A stretch of 64,000 nucleotides of DNA from Hymenobacter ginkgonis (GTDB lineage Bacteria; Bacteroidota; Bacteroidia; Cytophagales; Hymenobacteraceae), in assembly GCF_009755225.1 (NCBI RefSeq), contig NZ_WQKZ01000001.1:930001-994000 (forward strand). Direction: 5' to 3'. The notes under the pieces are model-generated. The model had not been told where the DNA came from, made no database searches, and saw only the letters and a program-made list of their open reading frames with translations. Below are positions 50,330-56,460 of this stretch, piece by piece (the first letter of the stretch is position 1; each line of letters starts with the position of its first letter). A program made the position numbers and the translations under genes.

Positions 50330-51037
50330 CTAAAAGATAGAAGATACATATTCAGGAAACATGTCGCGCCACACCGGCCAATCGTGGGTACCGTGGGGGC
50401 GCACGTCGAGGCGATGCGGAATGCCTTTGCGCGACAAAATTTCTGACATCTGGTAGTTGCTGCCCTTGCAGAAATCGTGTTCGGCCGTGCCCAGGATGAT
50501 GTTCATCTTATAGAAGTTATCATTCTGGGCATTAGGCATGTAATCGGGTGGGTTGTGAAAGTACGCCTGTTCGTCGTAGTGCCCATCCAAAAACATCTTA
50601 ATATCGAAGGCTGCGCCCATCGAGAAGAGATGCGCTACCTGGTCGGGATGCCGGAAAGCGTAGTTCAGCGCTTGGTAGCCACCAAGCGAGCAGCCCGCTA
50701 CCCCCACCTTGTCGACCTGGCACTCGTGCTGAATGCGCGGGACTAGCTCTTCGCTAATCATGCGGTCGTAGAGGCCGTGGTTGTGCACGCGGGTGCCAGG
50801 GTGCAGGTGCTTGGCGTACCAACTCCATTTATCGCCGCTGTCGATGCAGAAAAGCTTGATGAGACGGTTCTCTACAAACCAGCGCACCGAGTCGGTGAGG
50901 TGAAAATCGCGGGCCTCGTAGTAGCGGCCGTTGGAGGTTGGAAAGATGAGGACGGGGTAGCCATAGTCGCCCACGACCAGCATTTCCATATCGAGGCCCA
51001 TGTGCTGGGAATAGAAGCGGCGATGTTCTTCGTGCAA
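50330..51037 (-). CDS. Alpha/beta-hydrolase esterase (COG4947 type)
   Basis: 235 residues. The start is TTG at 51037, since HEEHRRFYSQHMGLDMEMLV fits the family N-terminus and the next ATG (51001) would cut it. Nucleophile elbow GCSLGG with Ser; FPTSNGRYYEARDF is a family signature; the C-terminal His is in GTHDWPVWRD. No signal peptide, so cytoplasmic. The family is an uncharacterised esterase group. It is the first gene of the minus-strand amide-ligase-type cluster and only 113 bp from a divergent second esterase gene, so hydrolysis of an ester or thioester in the same pathway is plausible. Confidence 0.88.
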   Translation of the reverse strand: MHEEHRRFYSQHMGLDMEMLVVGDYGYPVLIFPTSNGRYYEARDFHLTDSVRWFVENRLIKLFCIDSGDKWSWYAKHLHPGTRVHNHGLYDRMISEELVPRIQHECQVDKVGVAGCSLGGYQALNYAFRHPDQVAHLFSMGAAFDIKMFLDGHYDEQAYFHNPPDYMPNAQNDNFYKMNIILGTAEHDFCKGSNYQMSEILSRKGIPHRLDVRPHGTHDWPVWRDMFPEYVSSIF

Positions 51038-51150
51038 GAGAGCAGGCCCGGCAGGGGAGGAACACGTGCCAGAACCGGCCGCAAACTAAGCAGAAAATTT
51101 GAACGCCCAACTGCGGCAAAACCTGATGCCACGTGTTTATTTGCGAGCCA

Positions 51151-52713
51151 ATGGCAGTTTTTCGATTTCAGTCCCCCCGCGGGGCCACCGTGGCGGTACG
51201 CCACGACGAGTCGTTGTTTTCGGTGGCGCTGGGCCGCGTCGTGCGCCTCGACGTGGTGCTACCGCCTGGCTATTCGGCACGCGCCGCCAAGCCCTACCCC
51301 GTATTGTATCTGCAAGACGGCCAAGACTTAAAGCGCTTGCACTTACCGGCCACGCTCAACCGGCTGTTTCGGGCAGGCGAGGTGCCGCCGTTTGTGCTGG
51401 TAGCCATTCACGCCGCCGACCGCTTGCAGGAATACGGCGTAGCTGCCCGCCCCGACTACTTGGGCCGCGGCAGCCGCGCTGGGCGCTACACCGATTTCAT
51501 GCTCAACGAGTTGCTGCCCTATGTGCAGGCGCACTACCACGCTAGCGCCGACCCCGCGCTGGCGGCTGTGGCGGGCATGTCGCTGGGTGGCCTAATGGCA
51601 TTCGACCTAGCCTGGCACCACCCCGAAGCCTTCCGGAAAGCGGGGGCCTTCAGCGGCTCGTTTTGGTGGCGTGGGCGCGGGCTAAACGAGGGCTACACCG
51701 ATGCCGACCGCCTCATGCACAGCTTAGTGCGCGCCCGTGCGCCGCAGCCCGGCCAGCAATATTGGCTGCAAACCGGCACCGACGACGAAACGAGCGACCG
51801 CAATAACAACGGTATCATCGACGCCATTGAAGATACCCTCGACCTCATTGCCGTGCTCGAACGGCAAGGCCTACCCCCCGCCGCGGTGCGCTACGTGGAG
51901 GTGCCGGGCGGCCGCCACCACCCCGATACCTGGGCGGCTATTTTGCCCGATTTTTTGCGCTGGGCCTTCGCAGCCAAGGCATTGGCGCTTCCTGAAAAAG
52001 CCGCTGGCGAAAGGCTAACCAGCCGCCAACGGCTGGGTGGGCGGCCGCTGCTCCGGCGCCCACGCGGCGCTGTCCGGCTGCATTTTCAGTATCTGCGGCG
52101 GGCGGCTACCTTTGCCGCTATGCCGCCTACTCCCTCTGCTCGCACGATGCGCCCGGCGCCGGGCACGTATTTGCCTTACACGCAGGCCTACATCGACCTT
52201 GTGCCTGCCGAGGCTGACCCGCTTGTGCAACTGCGCCAGCAGGCCGCCGAGATGCACCGCGAGCTAGCCGACCTTACCGAAGCCCAGGCCCTGCTGCGTT
52301 ATGCTCCCGGCAAGTGGACGCCCAAGGAAGTGCTGGTGCACATCTTAGATGCCGAGCGAATTTTTGGGTACCGCGCCTTGCGTTTTGCGCGCGCCGATGC
52401 CCAAGAGCTACCTGGCTTTGATGAAAACGAATTTGCGGCCAATAGCGAAGCCAACGACCGCTCAATGAGCGAGTTACTAACTGAATACCACGCGGTGCGG
52501 GCCGCCACGGTGGCCTTCTTTGGCGGGCTAAATGCTGAGCAACTCGACCGCGCTGGCCGCGCCAACGGTGGCGCCGTGACGGTACGCGCCTTGCTCTACA
52601 TCGTGGCGGGCCACGAGCAGCACCACCTGCGTATTCTGCGCGAACGCTACTGGCCGCTCCTACCCCCCGCCGCGACGCCGAGCGCACAACATCAGCCGGC
52701 AGCCGTGCGTTAA
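51151..52713 (+). CDS. Esterase (Esterase D-like) fused in frame to a DinB-like domain
   Basis: 520 residues from ATG 51151 (MAVFRFQSPRGATVAVRHDE). Residues 1-290: alpha/beta hydrolase with KPYPVLYLQDGQD, nucleophile elbow AGMSLGGLMAFDLAW and C-terminal His in GGRHHPDTW. Residues ~330-520: DinB/DUF664 four-helix bundle with YAPGKWTPKEVLVHILDAERIF and VAGHEQHHLRILRERY, giving the three metal His. The linker (~residues 295-325) is Arg-rich and looks like translated spacer. A TACCTTTG box and ATG at 52120 within it could let the DinB part be made alone. Whether one fused protein or two is made is open. Confidence 0.8.
   Translation: MAVFRFQSPRGATVAVRHDESLFSVALGRVVRLDVVLPPGYSARAAKPYPVLYLQDGQDLKRLHLPATLNRLFRAGEVPPFVLVAIHAADRLQEYGVAARPDYLGRGSRAGRYTDFMLNELLPYVQAHYHASADPALAAVAGMSLGGLMAFDLAWHHPEAFRKAGAFSGSFWWRGRGLNEGYTDADRLMHSLVRARAPQPGQQYWLQTGTDDETSDRNNNGIIDAIEDTLDLIAVLERQGLPPAAVRYVEVPGGRHHPDTWAAILPDFLRWAFAAKALALPEKAAGERLTSRQRLGGRPLLRRPRGAVRLHFQYLRRAATFAAMPPTPSARTMRPAPGTYLPYTQAYIDLVPAEADPLVQLRQQAAEMHRELADLTEAQALLRYAPGKWTPKEVLVHILDAERIFGYRALRFARADAQELPGFDENEFAANSEANDRSMSELLTEYHAVRAATVAFFGGLNAEQLDRAGRANGGAVTVRALLYIVAGHEQHHLRILRERYWPLLPPAATPSAQHQPAAVR
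52107..52114 (+). promoter_or_regulatory. Internal -7 box in front of DinB-like part
   Basis: TACCTTTG (TAnnTTTG), 5 nt before an in-frame ATG at 52120. It could start a leaderless transcript for the DinB domain alone. Confidence 0.45.
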
Positions 52714-52764
52714 GCAGTCACTTTCCTGTTCTGATTTTCCCCATCACCCAACCATTTTTCACTC

Positions 52765-52881
52765 ATGGCCAAAGCCCAAGACGCTCGCAAAGAAAAAAAG
52801 AAAGAGCCTACTAAAACCACTAAAGAAAAAAAGGCCGAAAAAGAGGAAAAAAAAGTTGCCCGCGCCCGCAAGCAAGACTAG
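52765..52881 (+). CDS. Lysine-rich microprotein (38 aa)
   Basis: ATG at 52765 gives 38 residues: MAKAQDARKEKKKEPTKTTK followed by EKKAEKEEKKVARARKQD. It is half Lys/Arg and a quarter Glu/Asp, with no hydrophobic segment, so probably an unstructured, nucleic-acid- or ribosome-associated peptide. I recall similar Lys-rich small proteins opening with M-x-K-x-Q-D-x-(K/R)-K in Bacteroidota, but cannot verify it here. The TAG stop falls in the end of MITE copy 2. Start is 51 bp after the DinB-fusion stop. Confidence 0.6.
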   Translation: MAKAQDARKEKKKEPTKTTKEKKAEKEEKKVARARKQD

Positions 52882-53065
52882 ACCACGGATTAATAAGGAC
52901 TTTAGCGGATTACACAGATTTTGTAGACGCCAAAAAGGCTACCCATTTGGGTGGCCTTTTTCGTGGTGTCAATAAGTGGTTTCACCCTCATTTGCCAGCC
53001 AGCTATCTACTTGTTACTCTCGCTGGTAGAGCAGTTAAGTGCCGTCCACAAAATCTGTGGTCTAG
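52878..53065. mobile_element. MITE-like element, copy 2 (188 bp)
   Basis: Starts CTAGACCACGGATTA (52878-52892) and ends TCTGTGGTCTAG (53054-53065). It shares with copy 1 the blocks GATTTTGTAGACGCCA, the hairpin CTACCCATTTGGGTGGCC plus T5, TTTCGTGGTGTC, GCCAGCTATCTAC and AGAGCAGTTAAG. It lacks about 30 bp near the right end. Both flanking convergent genes (the microprotein and the AlbA_2 gene) have their TAG stop inside its CTAG ends. Confidence 0.85.
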
Positions 53066-53688
53066 AGGGTATAGTACGGTTCTTTCTCTTTGTCGTGGTA
53101 GCGCAGGTAGCCGTGCAGCACGAGCTTGATGAGCGTACGGTAGGCGCGCCGGCGGCTCACGTTGATGAGCTTGGTATACTGCCCCACCGTGATGCGGGGG
53201 GTAGTACGCAGGTAATCGAGCACGCGCAACTCGTCTTTGCTAAGCGGAAGCTTTTCGAGGCGGGCGGCGGGCTGCTGGCGCTCCAGCAGCTTCTCGGTAA
53301 GGTTGCTGGTTTGCACGCTCTCGTCGCGCACGCGCACGTAGCTGCGCCACTCACCGGGCGCTATTTGGGCGCGGTGAGGCTTGTTTTGGCTTTCGAGAAC
53401 CTTGACTACCAGTACAATGTGGTCGTCTTCGGTTTCTATTTCTCGGAAATCCAGTGCTAAGGGCGGGTCAACGTAGTGCGCAGCCGCCTCACGCAGCACA
53501 TACATTTCCTCCTCCGCATCGCGCACACCCACTACGCGGCCATCATCATCGACGCCTACCAGCACCTGGCCCCCGTGGGTATTGGCCAGCGAAGCCAGGG
53601 TGCGCGAGATGCGGGTGGGGTGGGTAGTTTTCTTTTTAAATTCGAGTCGTTCGCCTTCGCCCTGGCTGATGAGTGCGCGTAAGTTCAT
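53062..53688 (-). CDS. AlbA_2 (Schlafen-like) protein with C-terminal winged helix
   Basis: 208 residues. The AlbA_2 domain covers about residues 1-125: EGERLEFKKKTTHPTRISRTLASLANTHGGQVLVGVDDDGRVVG, the E-x-K and GG(x)LxxGVDDxG signature. The C-terminal ~60 residues (LSKDELRVLDYLRTTPRITVGQYTKLINVSRRRAYRTL) form a winged helix. These proteins are viewed as nucleic-acid-binding or regulatory; some carry nuclease activity in Schlafen proteins. Stop TAG lies in MITE copy 2. Confidence 0.88.
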   Translation of the reverse strand: MNLRALISQGEGERLEFKKKTTHPTRISRTLASLANTHGGQVLVGVDDDGRVVGVRDAEEEMYVLREAAAHYVDPPLALDFREIETEDDHIVLVVKVLESQNKPHRAQIAPGEWRSYVRVRDESVQTSNLTEKLLERQQPAARLEKLPLSKDELRVLDYLRTTPRITVGQYTKLINVSRRRAYRTLIKLVLHGYLRYHDKEKEPYYTL

Positions 53689-53713
53689 GGAGCTTTAACG
53701 TGGGCCGAAACGC

Positions 53714-53748
53714 AAATGTGCCGCTCCTGGGATGGAAGCGGCACATTT
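53714..53748 (-). terminator. Hairpin after DUF3127 gene
   Basis: Perfect 12-bp stem AAATGTGCCGCT (53714-53725) with 53737-53748, between the DUF3127 gene end and the AlbA_2 start. T-run is short on the minus strand. Confidence 0.6.
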
Positions 53749-53786
53749 CAAACACTAAAAGCTAATAGCCAATGGCTAGCAACTGC

Positions 53787-54212
53787 TTAGAAAGGCAGGT
53801 CGTTGTCGTCGTCGCCCGCGATGGGTTGCGCCGTGGGCTGGGCCCGCAGGTTGGGGTTCTGGTTTTGGGCTGCGGGGCGAGGAGCCGCCTGGGGCTGGTA
53901 GGCCGAGCCACCACCGGCCGGAGCACCACCGCCGGTAGCCGGCTCAATGCGCCAAGCTTCGAGGTTGGTGAAGTACAGCATTTGGCCGTTTTTGTTGAAG
54001 CCACGGCCACGCAGGTTGAACGTTACCTTCACTTCGTCGCCCATTTTGAAGGGGTCGATGAGGGCAGTTTTGTCCTGTACCAGCTGAAACTTAATTTGCT
54101 CAGGATATTGGCCTTCTTGTACTTCGAGGACGAACTCGCGCTTGCGAAATTTCTCGCTAACCTGCTGTTCGTCAAATATTTCGTGCAGGCGGCCGGTTAC
54201 GTCGTATGCCAT
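53787..54212 (-). CDS. DUF3127 protein with SSB-like acidic C-terminal tip
   Basis: 141 residues. DUF3127 domain in residues ~1-90 (YDVTGRLHEIFDEQQVSEKF, REFVLEVQEGQYPEQIKFQL, TALIDPFKMGDEVKVTFNLRGR), with an OB-fold-like strand pattern. Then a Gly/Pro/Ala/Gln-rich linker and a final GDDDNDLPF, very close to the DDDIPF tip by which bacterial SSB recruits repair and replication proteins. Together this suggests a single-stranded-DNA or protein-interaction role like a divergent SSB. Function of DUF3127 is not established, so that is inference. Confidence 0.88.
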   Translation of the reverse strand: MAYDVTGRLHEIFDEQQVSEKFRKREFVLEVQEGQYPEQIKFQLVQDKTALIDPFKMGDEVKVTFNLRGRGFNKNGQMLYFTNLEAWRIEPATGGGAPAGGGSAYQPQAAPRPAAQNQNPNLRAQPTAQPIAGDDDNDLPF

Positions 54213-54488
54213 CGGAAAAGAAATTTGGGGGAAATGGAAATCTAAAGGTCAAACCTACGAAAAAAAACCGAAGGCAGCTAGGTTTGCCAGGGCTAGCTAA
54301 GCTACTCAAGCAGCCAAAAAACGCCGGTTTAGCAGTCTTAAGGGGTTGACTAAATAACAGATACCCGCTGCGAATGGTGCCCGTTGTGCCGGGTAGGATT
54401 TGTTAAAAGTAACCACCCGCGGGAGGCATTGCGCCGGGTTGCCGTTCTTGCGGCCCCAAACCCAAATACGTCTTTAAATACTAAAAAT

Positions 54489-55424
54489 ATGTTCACTCTT
54501 GCCCTGCACGGCGGTGCCGGCACCATTGCCCGCGCCTCGCTCACGCCCGCGCTCGAAGAAAACTACCGGGCGGCCCTGCGCGCGGCCCTGCGGGTAGGCA
54601 CCGAGTTGCTGGCCCAGGGGGCACCCGCCCTCGATGCGGTGGAAGCTACTGTGCGTTCGCTCGAAGACTACCCCCTCTTTAATGCGGGGCGCGGGGCAGT
54701 GTTCACCCACGACGGCCACCACGAGATGGACGCTGCCCTGATGGACGGCGCTACCCGCCGCGCCGGGGCCGTGGCGGGCGTGCGCGAGGTGCAAAACCCC
54801 ATCCGCGCTGCGCGCCTCGTGATGGAAGCGACCGAGCACGTGCTGCTGGCCTACCCCGGCGCCGACGAGCTAGCCCGCGAGCACGGCCTGCCGATGCAGC
54901 CGCCCGCCTACTTTTTTACCCAGCAGCGCTACGACCAGTTGCAGGAAGCCATCGCGGCGGGCCGCATGCAGCTTGACCACGCCGCCAGCCCTACCCCCCC
55001 CGCCGACCCCAATTGGAAGCGCGGCACCGTAGGCGCCGTGGCCCGCGACCAGCGCGGCCACCTCGCCGCCGCTACCAGCACCGGCGGCATGACCAATAAG
55101 CGCTACTCGCGCATCGGCGATACCCCACTCATCGGGGCGGGCACTTGGGCCGATACGCGCTGCGCCATCAGCTGCACGGGGCACGGCGAGTATTTTATCC
55201 GGGCCGTGGTGGGCTACGACGTGGCGTGCCTGATGGAATACAAGGGCTTGTCATTGGCCGAGGCTTGCCGCGTGGTGGTGCACGATAAGCTGGCCCCAGT
55301 GGGCGGCGAGGGCGGCCTGATTGCGGTAGATGCGGCGGGCAACATTGCCCTACCCTTCAATTCGGAAGGCATGTACCGCGCCAGCCATAATGCAGCGGGG
55401 GAAGAAGAGATTGCGATTTACTAG
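54489..55424 (+). CDS. iaaA: Isoaspartyl peptidase/L-asparaginase (Ntn-hydrolase)
   Basis: 311 residues from ATG 54489 (MFTLALHGGAGTIARASLTP). Family motifs: LHGGAG at the N-terminus, ALDAVEATVRSLEDYPLFNAGRGAV, and GTVGAVARD where Thr180 becomes the N-terminal nucleophile after self-cleavage; RIGDTPLIGAGTWAD and GHGEYFIR complete the site. It removes beta-aspartyl residues from isoaspartyl dipeptides and has some asparaginase activity. Next to it, convergent, is a cyanophycinase whose product, beta-Asp-Arg, is a natural substrate of this enzyme class. Confidence 0.94.
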   Translation: MFTLALHGGAGTIARASLTPALEENYRAALRAALRVGTELLAQGAPALDAVEATVRSLEDYPLFNAGRGAVFTHDGHHEMDAALMDGATRRAGAVAGVREVQNPIRAARLVMEATEHVLLAYPGADELAREHGLPMQPPAYFFTQQRYDQLQEAIAAGRMQLDHAASPTPPADPNWKRGTVGAVARDQRGHLAAATSTGGMTNKRYSRIGDTPLIGAGTWADTRCAISCTGHGEYFIRAVVGYDVACLMEYKGLSLAEACRVVVHDKLAPVGGEGGLIAVDAAGNIALPFNSEGMYRASHNAAGEEEIAIY

Positions 55425-55443
55425 CTTTTTACTTACTGGATAC

Positions 55444-55502
55444 CAATAAAAGAACGTCCTGCTGAGCTGGTCAAAGCAGCTCAGCAGGACGTTCTTTTAT
55501 TG
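55444..55502. terminator. 26-bp perfect bidirectional terminator (hairpin family copy H)
   Basis: Arms 55444-55469 and 55477-55502 are fully complementary around a 7-nt loop. The stem holds AAGAACGTCCTGCTGAGC, the same core as copies C and E extended by GAGCTG, with A- and T-runs at its base. It ends both convergent transcripts, iaaA and cyanophycinase. Confidence 0.92.
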
Positions 55503-55516
55503 ACTGCTGACGGCCC

Positions 55517-56401
55517 TTACACGGCTGGTACGGCAGCCTCCTTGCTCACGTAGAACCGGCGTTCCGTCATGCAGTACACGTTGCCTTTGGCTAGCACGTG
55601 CATCTTGATGTTTTCGATGGATAGGGTAGTGCCCTTCTTAGCGGCGGCAGTGTTGTTGTGCGCAATGTCGAAGCCATCGAGAATGATGACCAAGTTCGAG
55701 CCGATAGTTTCGACCAAGTGGCCATCGGTGATGAGCACGCCCGTATCCTCGCCCAGGCCGATGCCGATGAGCTTGGGGTGAAGCGCCACGGCTTCGATGA
55801 GGCGGCCGAAGCGGCCGCGCTTTACGAAGTGCGAATCGATGACGGCGGCGGGCAGCAGGTTCAGGCCGGTACCCATCTTCACGGCGCCTTTCAGCAGGGC
55901 ATCGGGCACCGAGCCGCCGCGTATCATGTGCTGCGACATGGCCATGGCGCCGGCGCTGGTGCCGGCAATCACGAAGTCGGTCTCGGCGTAGTAACGCCGG
56001 GTAAGGATGTCGAGAAAATCAGACTCGCCGAACATATCGCGCAGGCGCGACTGGTTGCCGCCCGAAAACATCACCACATCAGCGGCCAGCAGGCGCTCGA
56101 GGTAGTCGGGCTGCCGGGCGTCGGCGGGCGTGCGAATGTCCATGATGCCCACATTGTGGCAATTGAGCATGGCAAACGAGGCTGTATATATAGGAGCTAC
56201 TTCCTGCGGAATCATCGAGGCCGTCGTCACCACTTCAATGCGTGGGTCGGTCTTACCCGACTCCGACACCACGCGCTTGAGAATGCCGAGCTCAAAAAAA
56301 TTGAGGTAGTACTTGCGCTTGCTCCGCGTGGTAGGGTAAGTGCCCTTATCCTCGTTGCCACCAATAGCGATGAGCTTGCCGCGGGGAATTATATTTTTCA
56401 A
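55517..56401 (-). CDS. cphB: Cyanophycinase-like peptidase (S51 family)
   Basis: 294 residues. The start is TTG 56401, because a TAG stop lies four codons upstream in frame. Opening KLIAIGGNEDKG, VMFSGGNQSRL and nucleophile-elbow GTSAGAMAMSQHMI (catalytic Ser) are cyanophycinase signatures, with the downstream IDSHFVKRGRFGRL and GIGLGEDTGVLI. It is an intracellular serine exopeptidase releasing beta-Asp-Arg dipeptides from cyanophycin (multi-L-arginyl-poly-L-aspartate). Cyanophycin synthetase (cphA) is not in the window. A good -7 box (TACTTTTG) lies 30 bp upstream. Confidence 0.92.
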   Translation of the reverse strand: MKNIIPRGKLIAIGGNEDKGTYPTTRSKRKYYLNFFELGILKRVVSESGKTDPRIEVVTTASMIPQEVAPIYTASFAMLNCHNVGIMDIRTPADARQPDYLERLLAADVVMFSGGNQSRLRDMFGESDFLDILTRRYYAETDFVIAGTSAGAMAMSQHMIRGGSVPDALLKGAVKMGTGLNLLPAAVIDSHFVKRGRFGRLIEAVALHPKLIGIGLGEDTGVLITDGHLVETIGSNLVIILDGFDIAHNNTAAAKKGTTLSIENIKMHVLAKGNVYCMTERRFYVSKEAAVPAV

Positions 56402-56430
56402 CGGTAACTGCTAGTATAGTTGTAAGAAGG

Positions 56431-56438
56431 CAAAAGTA
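56431..56438 (-). promoter_or_regulatory. Promoter -7 box for cyanophycinase gene
   Basis: TACTTTTG on the minus strand, 29 bp upstream of the TTG start at 56401. This gives a normal short leader and supports that start. Confidence 0.55.
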
Positions 56439-56460
56439 CGAACCAACGCCAGGGCCGAGG

